Shown: positions 34,626-43,027 of the stretch, one piece after another | Position numbering within the stretch: the stretch's first letter is position 1 | Layout of the letters: each line of letters starts with the position of its first letter | Notes under the pieces: generated by a model | Seen by the model: the letters and a program-made list of their open reading frames with translations, nothing else | Database searches by the model: none | What the model was told of the DNA's origin: nothing | Program-made: the position numbers and the translations under genes | DNA from: Williamsia muralis NBRC 105860 | Lineage (GTDB): Bacteria; Actinomycetota; Actinomycetes; Mycobacteriales; Mycobacteriaceae | DNA length: 64,000 nt | Assembly: GCF_001598915.1 (NCBI RefSeq) | Contig: NZ_BDAP01000002.1 | Coordinates: 372,001 to 436,000, forward strand | Direction: 5' to 3'

Positions 34626-35378
34626 TCACTTCCAGCGTGCGAGTACCTCGCCTGCGCGTTCGGCCAAGACCATCTGCAGGATCGGGCCGAAGCTGACCCG
34701 GGCGACACCGAGCGCGGCCAGGGCTGCCTTGTCGTCGTTGGCGGGGTGACCGATCGCGTTGACCGGGAGGGGGAGCTCGGCGGTGAGGCGCTTGTGGACG
34801 TCGTCGGAGTGGAAGCCGACGGGGTAGAGCACGTCGGCGCCGGCGGCGGCCGCCAGTTTCAAGCGGTCGATGGCGCGGTCGACGCGGTCGTTCTCATCGC
34901 CGACCTGTTTGACGAACAGGTCGGTGCGGGCGTTGATCACCACGTGCGTGTCGGTGGCGTCCGATGCTGCACGCAGTGCTCCGACGAAGTCGGCGTGCTC
35001 CTGTGCCTCACGCAGACGACCACCTTCGCTGTGCACGGTGTCCTCGATGTTCAGACCGACGGCGCCGACGCTGAGCAGGCCATCGATCAGGCGCTTGGGG
35101 TCTTCGCCGTAGCCGGACTCGATGTCGACCGAGATCGGTACGTCGACAGCTTCGGTGATCTGCTTGATGCGGGTGATCAACTCGTCGAAGGTGATGCCTT
35201 CGTTGTCGGCCTTGCCGATCGAGTCCGACACCGGGTGACTGCCCACGGTGAGGGCCGTGAACCCGGCGGACACGGCGAGATTCGCCGACCACGCATCCCA
35301 CACCGTCGGGAGGATCACCGGATTTCCTGGCTGGTGGAGTTCGAGCAGAGTGGTTGCCTTGCTTGCGAGATCAGTCAT
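34626..35378 (-). CDS. Isocitrate lyase/PEP mutase family protein
   Basis: A 250-residue TIM-barrel protein of the PEP mutase/isocitrate lyase superfamily. Family features are LPTVWDAWSANLAVSAGFTAL, the metal-site segment VPISVDIESGYGEDP, NIEDTVH, and INARTDLFVK. The flexible catalytic KKCGH-type loop of isocitrate lyase is not present, as usual for this short subgroup (oxaloacetate hydrolase or carboxyphosphonoenolpyruvate-mutase-like). The ATG at 35378 follows AGGAACC; longer in-frame starts lack a ribosome site. It lies upstream of the SNF2 gene on the same strand, 51 bases away. Confidence 0.88.
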   Translation of the reverse strand: MTDLASKATTLLELHQPGNPVILPTVWDAWSANLAVSAGFTALTVGSHPVSDSIGKADNEGITFDELITRIKQITEAVDVPISVDIESGYGEDPKRLIDGLLSVGAVGLNIEDTVHSEGGRLREAQEHADFVGALRAASDATDTHVVINARTDLFVKQVGDENDRVDRAIDRLKLAAAAGADVLYPVGFHSDDVHKRLTAELPLPVNAIGHPANDDKAALAALGVARVSFGPILQMVLAERAGEVLARWK

Positions 35379-35583
35379 GGTTCCTACAACTACGCCCGTC
35401 TGAGCGGCCATTCCATCAGTTCCCACATGCTGGACGCGCGAACCGACGCCGCCCGGTTCTGATGTGGTCTGCATCTCACCGAGCAATCTCGCGATGCTTC
35501 GATGCCGAATTGACAGAGTGACATTTTCGCAGCCTGTTCACCTATCGTTTCGTACCGCCCACTAACTTCTCGGGAGACGCCGC

Positions 35584-35689
35584 ATGCACTTCATCCGGAG
35601 GTGGTGGCGGCAACCGTTCGACTATCAGTGGACGCTGAACTACCACCGCTCGCGCGGGTCCCTGGTCGTCAACCGCCAAGCCGTCGGGG
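35584..35689 (+). other. Probable original N-terminus of the diguanylate cyclase, out of frame
   Basis: The ATG at 35584 has a good GGGAG site and reads MHFIRRWWRQPFDYQWTLNY, the kind of start common in actinobacterial GGDEF proteins. This frame then leaves the membrane domain. The frame used by the cyclase has a stop at about 35636, and after it reads RAGPWSSTAKPSGMWSFFYG. One extra base near 35660 would join the two. Confidence 0.5.
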
Positions 35690-36721
35690 ATGTGGTCGTT
35701 CTTCTACGGGGTGGCAGCGCTGCTGTCGCTGGGGTCGCCGGCCGGTCCACGCGAGACCATCGCCGCCCAAGGTGCGGTCGCGGTTGCTGCGGTCAGCAGC
35801 ATGGTCGTCGGCCTGGCTTGGCTCCGGGGCCCGTGGCCGTCCAGGCGAGGTGCGCAGCTGTTCCTCATCTACTCCGACCTGGGTGTTGCGGTGGTGCTGT
35901 TCACGTTCGTCGACCCGTTCATCGCGATGACCGGCTGCGTGTTGTTCGCGGTGACCGCCGCCCACATCAGCGCATTCCACAGCCCACGATGGCTGGCCGC
36001 GCACCTGGTGTTTGCCACGTCGACCACGGTCGCGTTGTACCTCAAGGTGCTGGTCACTCCCGGACAAGATCTATTCATCGCATCCGCTCTGCTCGCCGTC
36101 TTGCTATCGGTTCTGTTGTCGGCGCCGATCATGATGCAGTCCGGCCTGCTGAACCTCGGCCACGACGCCAGCGATGCGTTTCGCGATCACCTGACGCAGC
36201 TCCGCAATCGTCGCGGCCTGGAAGTGGACTTCCCCCAGCTGCGCTTCGACGGTCCCCGGACCTTGCTGGCCGTGCTGATGCTGGACATCGACGAGTTCAA
36301 GACGGTGAACGATCAGCACGGGCACCACGCGGGCGACACCGTCCTCGCGCTCGCCGCCTCCAGACTTTCCGCGACGGCGGGTCCGGCAGCGCTGGTGGCC
36401 CGGGTCGGTGGCGAGGAGTTCGCGGTCGCCGTCACGGGCTCAGTCGAGCAGCTGGTCGACCTCGCCGAACGGCTCCGGATCGTGCTGCGCAACCCGCATG
36501 ACGCCTACCCGATCACGGTGAGCGTCGGGGTTGCCGTGGCGGCGCACTGCATGACCAAGTCCGGACGCCTTCGACCGACGATCGCTCTGCTGAGTGCACT
36601 TGCTCCGTCGGCTGACGCCGCGATGTACCAGTCGAAGAAACGCGGAGGAGATGCGGTGACCTTGGCGCCACCCGCCCTCGAGCACGATCTGCCGCCGAAG
36701 AACGCCGGGGTCGACCGATGA
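35690..36721 (+). CDS. Membrane diguanylate cyclase (GGDEF domain)
   Basis: A membrane enzyme that makes cyclic di-GMP from two GTP. Five or six hydrophobic helices (residues about 1-150) precede the GGDEF domain. DHLTQLRNRRGLE is the DxLT-type entry, LMLDIDEFKTVNDQHGHHAGD holds metal and base contacts, and RVGGEEFAVAV is an intact active GGEEF. The ending MYQSKKRGGD is usual. The in-frame ATG at 35690 lacks a proper ribosome site and starts at the first helix, and the upstream sequence suggests a frameshift, so the native protein probably began at 35584. Confidence 0.82.
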   Translation: MWSFFYGVAALLSLGSPAGPRETIAAQGAVAVAAVSSMVVGLAWLRGPWPSRRGAQLFLIYSDLGVAVVLFTFVDPFIAMTGCVLFAVTAAHISAFHSPRWLAAHLVFATSTTVALYLKVLVTPGQDLFIASALLAVLLSVLLSAPIMMQSGLLNLGHDASDAFRDHLTQLRNRRGLEVDFPQLRFDGPRTLLAVLMLDIDEFKTVNDQHGHHAGDTVLALAASRLSATAGPAALVARVGGEEFAVAVTGSVEQLVDLAERLRIVLRNPHDAYPITVSVGVAVAAHCMTKSGRLRPTIALLSALAPSADAAMYQSKKRGGDAVTLAPPALEHDLPPKNAGVDR

Positions 36722-36795
36722 GTTGAGGGCAGACCGGTGGTCGGTATTGGCAAGGCGATGACCATCGGCGGTGACCGCCGGCGAGGAGGATCGAC

Positions 36796-37179
36796 ATGCT
36801 CGACATCAACAACGCGTTCAGTGGGTTCGCGGTCAAGGACATCGAGGCGGCTCGGAGTTTTTACTCCGAGACACTCGGCCTGGAGGTCGAGGACGGCCCG
36901 ATGGGGTTGCTCAACCTTCACCTGACCGGCAGCACCAACGTGCTGGTGTATCCCAAGCCCGACCACGAACCGGCAGTGTTCACCATTCTCAACTTCGAGG
37001 TCCCAGACATCGATGCGGCGGTGACCGCGCTGACCGAACGAGGGGTCGAGTTCGACCGCTACGACGACTTCGACCAAGACGAGCGGGGGATCTTTCGTGG
37101 GTCTCGAAACGACCAGGGCCCGGACATCGCATGGTTCCGTGATCCCTCAGGGAATGTGCTGTCGATCATCGGGGTGTGA
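36796..37179 (+). CDS. VOC family (glyoxalase/bleomycin-resistance-like) protein
   Basis: A 127-residue vicinal-oxygen-chelate protein made of two beta-alpha-beta3 units. NAFSGFAVKDIEAARSFYSE and then TLGLEVED are the first unit. FEVPDIDAAVTALTERGVEF and IAWFRDPSGNVLSIIG are the second, the last with the metal-ligand Glu replaced by Ser in the usual position. Function is not fixed by sequence; many are resistance or isomerase proteins. GAGGAGG precedes the ATG. It lies 74 bases after the diguanylate cyclase. Confidence 0.85.
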   Translation: MLDINNAFSGFAVKDIEAARSFYSETLGLEVEDGPMGLLNLHLTGSTNVLVYPKPDHEPAVFTILNFEVPDIDAAVTALTERGVEFDRYDDFDQDERGIFRGSRNDQGPDIAWFRDPSGNVLSIIGV

Positions 37180-37288
37180 CGGCCGGCGGTGAGGCTGTCG
37201 CTTCGGCACCCTGATCGCTAGTAAGGCCCGTGAGTCGAACAGATGAACATTCCGCGATAGGCGACACGAGTTTGCGATACGCGGCAGA

Positions 37289-37585
37289 ATGTACAGTGTG
37301 ACTTTTCTTGAGCGGCCGAGTCGCCAATCGCAGGGCAGGCCAGTGCTGGTCCGTCGTGACGCGCCGCAGACGGTTCCTCGGGAGATGACCGGGCTGCTGT
37401 GGGACCCCACCGTCGGGGGCCACCGGCCGACGCGCCCCTCTGTCACGCGCGCGACCCGCGACGACACGCCCCGCGAGACACCGCGCATCTCCGTCACGGG
37501 CAGCGACCTGACGATGTTGCTGTCGATGTCGGGGCTGCTGGGCGGAGTGCTCGGGGTGGTCGGGCTGATCGAGCTCAACTTCTGA
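37289..37585 (+). CDS. Small protein with C-terminal membrane helix
   Basis: A frame of 98 codons: an Arg/Pro/Thr-rich polar region (residues 1-70) followed by one hydrophobic helix (LTMLLSMSGLLGGVLGVVGL, then IELNF). A start at GTG 37298 is as likely as the ATG at 37289, and no clear ribosome site is seen. A tail-anchored layout and a clean stop nine bases before the stop of the convergent GAF-ANTAR gene favour a real gene. No family is recognised. Confidence 0.42.
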   Translation: MYSVTFLERPSRQSQGRPVLVRRDAPQTVPREMTGLLWDPTVGGHRPTRPSVTRATRDDTPRETPRISVTGSDLTMLLSMSGLLGGVLGVVGLIELNF

Positions 37586-37593
37586 GCTCGTGC

Positions 37594-38364
37594 TCAGTGG
37601 TCTTCCAGGTCGAGGGTGCGCAGGTTCATCCGCCGGGCGACCACATCGTCCGCGACGTCTTTGAGTGAGCGATCGTGCCGGAAAGAGAATGCCCGCAACC
37701 TGGCCAGCCCTTCGTCGGCAGAAACGGCCAATTGGGCGGCCACCATGCCGGATGCGAGGTAGACATCTGACCGGGAGAACCTGTCCGTGGTGTGGTCTTG
37801 TGCGTGACTCATATCGGCTGCCGCGGTGGCAACCCGGTCGTCGTAGTCACCCTGGGTGGCGAGGTAGTCGTGCCAATTGCGGGTCACCGTGTAACCGGCA
37901 GTGGAGGCTGCGGCAGTCGCGGCCGCGTGCTGCTGGGGATTCAGTTCACCGGCGGTCCGCCGGTACAGCTCGAGGACGGCCAGAGGCGTGCCGCCGGCAG
38001 CAACCGGGAAGGCGAACAGTGCCCGTGCGCCCAGTCCGATGGCCTCCCCGATGAAGGTTGGCCACCTGCTGCCGCTGTGATTGTCCAGGTCGGCGAGCAG
38101 GTGGGCGTCGTCGTTCTCATAGGCATCCAGGCAAGGGCCTTCGCCCAGCGTGAACTGCAGATCGTCCAACCGCTGAGCCACCGAGTCCGTGGCGTACACC
38201 AGGTCTCGGACCCGGCTGGAGGTGGTCAACAGAGTCAGGGCGGCGCCATCGACTCCTGCGGCATCCAGGACCCCCTCGCAGAGCGGGGCCAGGCCCGTGG
38301 AGACCGGACCGCATCCCACAAAACTGTTGCCGCCGCGATCGTCGCCAGCTTGCCAACTGCCCAT
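37594..38364 (-). CDS. GAF-ANTAR transcription antiterminator
   Basis: A 256-residue protein with an N-terminal GAF sensor (about residues 20-165, with LGEGPCLDAYENDDAHLLADL and ARALFAFPVAAGGTPLAVLELY) and a C-terminal ANTAR helix bundle (about 190-250, with SDVYLASGMVAAQLAVSADE, then ALARLRAFSFRHDRSLKDVADDVV-type helices). ANTAR domains bind paired RNA hairpins and prevent termination, usually in response to a GAF signal. AGGGAG precedes the ATG. No matching RNA target was found next to it. Confidence 0.85.
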   Translation of the reverse strand: MGSWQAGDDRGGNSFVGCGPVSTGLAPLCEGVLDAAGVDGAALTLLTTSSRVRDLVYATDSVAQRLDDLQFTLGEGPCLDAYENDDAHLLADLDNHSGSRWPTFIGEAIGLGARALFAFPVAAGGTPLAVLELYRRTAGELNPQQHAAATAAASTAGYTVTRNWHDYLATQGDYDDRVATAAADMSHAQDHTTDRFSRSDVYLASGMVAAQLAVSADEGLARLRAFSFRHDRSLKDVADDVVARRMNLRTLDLEDH

Positions 38365-38548
38365 CGGTCTCCCTTCCCGCTGCCGGACTCGACTTTTGTG
38401 ACTACCGGACGCGCCATGCCCGATTGCGCCGCGATTTACTTCGTGTCTGTGTCAAACCATCTATAGCGAATAACCGCGAGTGCGGACGGCCAAACATGGC
38501 CTAAAAGCGCTGCATTGCAGTGCTTTCGGAAGTCGGTTTCCTCGGGCG

Positions 38549-39679
38549 TCAGCCAGACTGCACTGTCACCCGTTTGATGCGGTCGTCGCCGTCTCGTGCA
38601 TCCCCACGACCGTCGGTGTTGTTGGTGAGCAACCAGAGCGACCCGTCGCGCGCAACGGTGATATCTCGCACCCGTCCGAACTCGCCGACGACGAGGTCGC
38701 GCCCTGTCTCGGGGGCGGCCACCGGAACGGCGCGGATGCGCTCACCGCGCAGGTTGGCGATGTAGATGGTGTTCTCGGCGATGGTCATCCCGCTGGGGCT
38801 GGCGTCGTCGGGATCCCACTGCTGAACAGGATCGATGTAGGTGCTGTCGGACTGTTCGCTCTTCCCCTCCACGCGGGGCCAACCGTAGTTGCCACCCTTT
38901 CTGATGACGTTGAGTTCGTCCCAGGTGTCCTGGCCGTACTCGGATGAGAACATCGTGCCGTCGGCTGCCCAGGCGATTCCCTGAACATTGCGATGTCCGA
39001 GCGACCACATCGGGCTGCCGGCTGTCGGATTGTCAGCGGGCACGTCTCCATCCGGGGTGATCCGCAGGATCTTGCCGGAGAGACTGCCGGGATCTTGCGC
39101 TTTCGGCCGGTCCTGGGCGTCGCCGGTGGAGATGTAGAGCATGCCGTCGGGACCGAATGCAATACGGCCGCCGTTGTGGGTTCGTCCGCCCGGGATGCCG
39201 GCAAGAACGGGTTCGACGGGGCCGAGTCCGAGATTCCCGGCCGATCCGGTGAGGCGATATCTCACCACGCGGTTGTCCCCGTCGTCGCTGGTGAAGTAGA
39301 CGTACAGAAACTCCTCCCGCACGGCGAGACCGAGCAACCCGCCTTCGCCTGCGGGTGCGACATCGGCCACCGCGCCCACCACCCGGGTGCGGTCGCGGAC
39401 GACTTCGAGGATGTTGCCGGAGTCGCGTTCGCTGATGAGCGGTGCATCTCCGGCGAAGACGATCGACCACGGCGCGTCGAGCCCGGTGACGACATCTGCG
39501 GGTTCGTCCGCAGGAGCGGTGCTCGCCGATGGCTGGCTCGGATCGGCCGACGACCCGGTCGAACCGGAAGACTCAGTGGAACCGGCCGACTGCGCGGGTC
39601 CGTCGGCGTTGTCCGAGGCGCTGCATCCGGCGACGAGCACGGCGCCTGCGAGTACAAACGCGGCGAGTCTGTGTGTCAT
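38549..39679 (-). CDS. PQQ-type sugar (glucose/sorbosone) dehydrogenase lipoprotein
   Basis: A 376-residue exported lipoprotein. The lipobox VLVAGC gives the acylated Cys near residue 19, followed by a Ser/Thr/Gly-rich linker to about residue 60. The beta-propeller then starts VVTGLDAPWSIVFAGD. GGLLGLAVREEFLYVYF, RTHNGGRIAFGPDGMLYIST, GKILRITPDGDVPADNP and YGQDTWDELNVIRKGGNYGW are the soluble glucose dehydrogenase blades, with the catalytic His in RTHNGG. It would oxidise aldose sugars at the membrane surface. Confidence 0.9.
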   Translation of the reverse strand: MTHRLAAFVLAGAVLVAGCSASDNADGPAQSAGSTESSGSTGSSADPSQPSASTAPADEPADVVTGLDAPWSIVFAGDAPLISERDSGNILEVVRDRTRVVGAVADVAPAGEGGLLGLAVREEFLYVYFTSDDGDNRVVRYRLTGSAGNLGLGPVEPVLAGIPGGRTHNGGRIAFGPDGMLYISTGDAQDRPKAQDPGSLSGKILRITPDGDVPADNPTAGSPMWSLGHRNVQGIAWAADGTMFSSEYGQDTWDELNVIRKGGNYGWPRVEGKSEQSDSTYIDPVQQWDPDDASPSGMTIAENTIYIANLRGERIRAVPVAAPETGRDLVVGEFGRVRDITVARDGSLWLLTNNTDGRGDARDGDDRIKRVTVQSG

Positions 39680-39803
39680 GAGCGCTTCCGGTCGGTGGAG
39701 TTGGCCGGTCGAACGCGCCGTTGCCGGCGGCGGGCGTGTCTGTTCCGTTGGGTCCCTGGCAAAACGGTACCCGGACGCCGCGCCGCCGACCTGTCCGCGC
39801 AGG

Positions 39804-40013
39804 TCAGTCGGCCAGCTTGAAACCGACCTTCACCGTCACCTGGAAGTGGGCGATCTCGCCGTTCTCCACATGGCCACGGGTTTCGACCACCTGGAACCAG
39901 TCGATGTTCTTCAGGGTTTCAGCGGCGCGGGACAGCGCGGTCTTGATCGCGTCATCAGAGCTGGTCCTCGAGGAACCGACGATCTCGGTGACCCGATACA
40001 CGTTGTCGCTCAT
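39804..40013 (-). CDS. Dodecin (copy 2)
   Basis: A 69-residue flavin-binding dodecin of full length, MSDNVYRVTEIVGSS to VKVGFKLAD, with the flavin-stacking Trp in IDWFQVVETRG. It differs from copy 1 (19012-19221) at 14 of 69 positions by my hand alignment, mostly by conservative exchanges. AGGAACG precedes the ATG. It lies upstream of the sugar dehydrogenase on the same strand, with 124 bases between. It stores flavin in the cytoplasm. Confidence 0.95.
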   Translation of the reverse strand: MSDNVYRVTEIVGSSRTSSDDAIKTALSRAAETLKNIDWFQVVETRGHVENGEIAHFQVTVKVGFKLAD

Positions 40014-40195
40014 ACTTCTCGTTCCTGTTGAAGGGTGGATCCGGCTGTGGCTCAGCCTCGACACCGGGAGATGCCGACTGTCTCAGCCTTGCCATGCCGG
40101 CGAGACAACGCAACCATTACGGCACGGGAGATTCCATCAGCGCGCCGCATACTCTCGCTGCCGGTCGTCGGCGCCGCCGCACTCCAGCGCTGCAA

Positions 40196-41113
40196 CTAGT
40201 AGTCGGCACCGGGCCGGACCACCGCGAGCATGTCGCCGCCTGCCGTAAAGCGTCGGAGATTCTCGGCGAGCCACGGCGCCATCGTGCGGGTCAGACCCGC
40301 GGACGGATTGGCCACGTGCGGGGTGATGATCACATTCGGCAGATCCCACAGCGGGTCGTTGGCGTCGGGCGGCTCCGGATCGGTCACGTCGAGGGCGGCG
40401 CCTGCGATCTCTCCGGCCACCAATGCGTCCCGGAGGGCGACTTCGTCGACGAGTGGACCGCGCGCCACATTGATCAACCAGGCATGTCGGGGCAGCGCAG
40501 CAAGCGTGCGGGCGTTGATGAGATGACGGGTCTCGTCGGTGGCCGGAGCCGCGAGCACCACGTGGTCGACCAGGCCCCAGACTTCGTCGATCCTGCTAGC
40601 CGGCAGCGTCGTCGACGCGCCCTCGACGGGCCGGCCGGATCTGTTGACCGCGATCACCTGGGCTCCGCAGGCGTTCAACCGGGGTATCAGCGACCGGGCG
40701 ATGCCACCGGCACCGATGATCCCGACCGTGGAGCCGTGTAGCGACCGCACAGCCGGGTCGATGGCCTTCTCATCCCAGTGCCGTAGGACGGCGACGTTGA
40801 TCTGGCGAAGGCCGGCCAGCAAGAGCGCGAGGGCGTGCTCGGCGACGTTCTCGGCGTAGAACCCTGACGCATTGGTCCAGATCCGCCGATCGTCGAGCAA
40901 CCCCGCGCGCAGGAATGACTCGATGCCCGCCAGCCGCAGCTGCACCCACTCGATGGTGTCGGGCAGCGGATCGGGGAAACCGTCGACGTTGCCGATCCAC
41001 ACGAGGGCACGCGCCTCGGCAAGGTCGGCGAGGGTGCCACCGGCGGACGCGATGGCTTCGGCGAGGTGGGGATCGGAATGGGGCAGCAGAGCCACCGGGA
41101 TGGGGGCGGTCAT
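40196..41113 (-). CDS. D-isomer-specific 2-hydroxyacid dehydrogenase
   Basis: A 305-residue NAD(P)-dependent dehydrogenase that interconverts 2-hydroxy and 2-oxo acids. The Rossmann loop [20 protein letters not shown] is mid-protein. [18 protein letters not shown] carries the Arg, DVTDPEPP the Glu, and [10 protein letters not shown] the catalytic His, so the Arg-Glu-His set is complete. The ATG overlaps the stop of the RNase HI gene as ATGA, so translation is coupled. The substrate is unknown; glyoxylate/hydroxypyruvate types are closest. Confidence 0.9.
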   Translation of the reverse strand: MTAPIPVALLPHSDPHLAEAIASAGGTLADLAEARALVWIGNVDGFPDPLPDTIEWVQLRLAGIESFLRAGLLDDRRIWTNASGFYAENVAEHALALLLAGLRQINVAVLRHWDEKAIDPAVRSLHGSTVGIIGAGGIARSLIPRLNACGAQVIAVNRSGRPVEGASTTLPASRIDEVWGLVDHVVLAAPATDETRHLINARTLAALPRHAWLINVARGPLVDEVALRDALVAGEIAGAALDVTDPEPPDANDPLWDLPNVIITPHVANPSAGLTRTMAPWLAENLRRFTAGGDMLAVVRPGADY

Positions 41114-41595
41114 CCGGCCACCTGGCCCGTCGGGCCGCCGTCGCGCAGTGCCCGAGCAGCGGTGGTGGCCAGCTGGTCGGCGATCTCGTTGTAGTGGTCG
41201 CCGGCGTGACCCTTGACCCAGCGCCACTCCACATCATGGCGAGCGCACTGGGCGATCAGTTCACGCCAGAGCTCGCTGTTCTTGACCGGCTTCTTGTCCT
41301 TGGTGAGCCAGCCGTTGTTCTGCCAGCCGGTCGCCCACTTCATGATCCCGTTGCGCACGTAGGTGCTGTCGGTATAGAGGATGACCTTCGATGGCTTCTT
41401 GAGCGCCTCGAGTCCCTTGATGGCCCCGGTCAATTCCATCTTGTTGTTGGTGGTCGCCGGATCGGCACCCGACAACTGTTTCTCGTGGTTCTTGTACCGC
41501 AGCACCGCGCCCCATCCGCCCGGCCCTGGATTGCCGAGGCATGCTCCGTCGGTCGAGATCTCGATCGGAGTCGCCATGTCGATGTCGTCGGCCAT
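41110..41595 (-). CDS. rnhA: Ribonuclease HI
   Basis: A 161-residue nuclease that cuts the RNA strand of RNA-DNA hybrids. The four acidic metal ligands are visible: Asp in [19 protein letters not shown], Glu in [10 protein letters not shown], Asp in LYTDSTYV and Asp in YNEIADQLA. The basic handle [19 protein letters not shown] and the RWVKGHAGD histidine loop are also present. The ATG at 41595 begins the domain; longer frames upstream run through the promoter. It is coupled to the downstream hydroxyacid dehydrogenase by a 4-base overlap. Confidence 0.95.
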   Translation of the reverse strand: MADDIDMATPIEISTDGACLGNPGPGGWGAVLRYKNHEKQLSGADPATTNNKMELTGAIKGLEALKKPSKVILYTDSTYVRNGIMKWATGWQNNGWLTKDKKPVKNSELWRELIAQCARHDVEWRWVKGHAGDHYNEIADQLATTAARALRDGGPTGQVAG

Positions 41596-41693
41596 GGCGA
41601 AGAGGCTACCGTCGCGTCGAGACCGAATGCAGCAGCCCGACTGCCGCACACCCGAGCCGGTGACCGCAGGCTCAGATCCCCGGGAGGTAGCAC

Positions 41694-42716
41694 GTGCCCA
41701 CCTTCGACCTTCGTGACCTGGACGCCCCCGTGATCGGCGCCCCGATGGCCGGTGGGCCCAGCACGCCGGCGCTTGCGGCTGCGGTGACAAACGCCGGGGG
41801 TATGGGTTTTCTGGCCGGAGCCCTGTTGAACGGCGAGAAGCTGGCCGCGGACATCCAGGAGGCGAGGTCTCTGACGTCGGGGCCGTTGGGGGTCAATCTC
41901 TTTGTCCCGCAACCAAATGCTGGTGATCCGGCGCAGATCGAGGCTTACGCAGCAGAACTCGCGCCACTGGCAGACAAGTTCGGTGCTTCGCTCGGTGAGC
42001 CGCGATACGACGACGACGCCTGGGCGGAGAAGATCGAGGTGTTGCTCGACCTCAAGCCCGACGCGGTGTCCTTCACCTTCGGATGTGCCACGGCCGACGA
42101 GATCCGGCGACTGGCCGATGCGGGCATCTTCACGCTCGGCACCGTGACCACGGCGACCGAGGCAGACATCGCACTCGGCCGTGGAGTCGACGCGCTGGTG
42201 GCGCAGGGCCCAGGCGCCGGTGGGCATCGCGGGACCTTCGACCCCACCGCTGAACCCGCACCGGGCAGTCTCGACGAGCTCCTCGCCGACGTGGTCGGGC
42301 GGGGAGTCGATGTGGTCGCGACCGGAGGGATCACGACTTCTGAGGAAGTGAGCCGGGTGCTCGCCCTCGGCGCACGGGCGGTCCAGGTGGGCACGGCGTT
42401 CCTGCTCGCCGACGAGGCGGGGACCAATGCCGTGCACCGCGCCGCCCTGGTGGATCCCGAGTTCACGACGACGGGAGTCACGCGAGCGTTCTCGGGCCGC
42501 TACGCGAGGGGGCTTCACAACCGGTTCATGCAAGAGCACGACGCTTCCGCGCCGTTCGCGTACCCGCAGATCCACCATCTGACCGGGCCCATGCGGAAGG
42601 CTGCGGTCGCTGCGGGTGATCCGCACGCCACCAACCTCTGGGCCGGTACGGACTTTCGAAACGCCACCTCCGGTACGGCCGAATCCATCGTGGCCAGGCT
42701 CGTCTCGGCCCTCTGA
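41694..42716 (+). CDS. Nitronate monooxygenase
   Basis: A 340-residue FMN TIM-barrel enzyme that oxidises alkyl nitronates such as propionate-3-nitronate, a natural toxin. Features are [20 protein letters not shown] and [11 protein letters not shown] at the start, [23 protein letters not shown] (phosphate and catalytic-His region) and [20 protein letters not shown], then [12 protein letters not shown]. The GTG start follows GGGAGG. It is divergent from the RNase HI gene, 98 bases away. Confidence 0.9.
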   Translation: MPTFDLRDLDAPVIGAPMAGGPSTPALAAAVTNAGGMGFLAGALLNGEKLAADIQEARSLTSGPLGVNLFVPQPNAGDPAQIEAYAAELAPLADKFGASLGEPRYDDDAWAEKIEVLLDLKPDAVSFTFGCATADEIRRLADAGIFTLGTVTTATEADIALGRGVDALVAQGPGAGGHRGTFDPTAEPAPGSLDELLADVVGRGVDVVATGGITTSEEVSRVLALGARAVQVGTAFLLADEAGTNAVHRAALVDPEFTTTGVTRAFSGRYARGLHNRFMQEHDASAPFAYPQIHHLTGPMRKAAVAAGDPHATNLWAGTDFRNATSGTAESIVARLVSAL

Positions 42717-43027
42717 GGTTGTCCTGGGCCGTTCGCTGATCCACCCAGATGGCTTGGTGAGCTGACTTCGAGACCCAATGGATCTTGACACCCGGCGTTG
42801 TAACGTACAAAGTCAGGTGAACGCATGGTTACAGACGGCGGCGCCTGACGGCCCCGCCGACGTCCAGTGTACGGCTGTGCACTGAAATGAATCCACACAG
42901 CCTTCGTATTTTTGCAGGCAGCGGTAGTTTCGCCCCCTTGTGGGTGCACGTGCGTTTACTGTATTTTTACTGAGAATCTTCAGTCGAGTGGATTCGGCCC
43001 AGTGTGGTGTGAGGTGGCGGGGAGTCG
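42717..43027. promoter_or_regulatory. Intergenic control region before the three-gene membrane operon
   Basis: About 310 bases without a supported gene. Near the end are two TTTACTG direct repeats (42955-42961 and 42966-42972), 11 bases apart or one helical turn, followed by ACTGA-N6-TCAGT (42969-42984). They lie 44-73 bases before the ATG at 43028 and are a plausible activator or repressor site. I see no riboswitch or terminator in it. Confidence 0.35.

Noticed and set aside
41430-42791. A 453-codon minus-strand frame opposite the nitronate monooxygenase
   Set aside because: The plus strand encodes a complete FMN barrel. The minus frame also runs through the rnhA promoter and start in a different frame.
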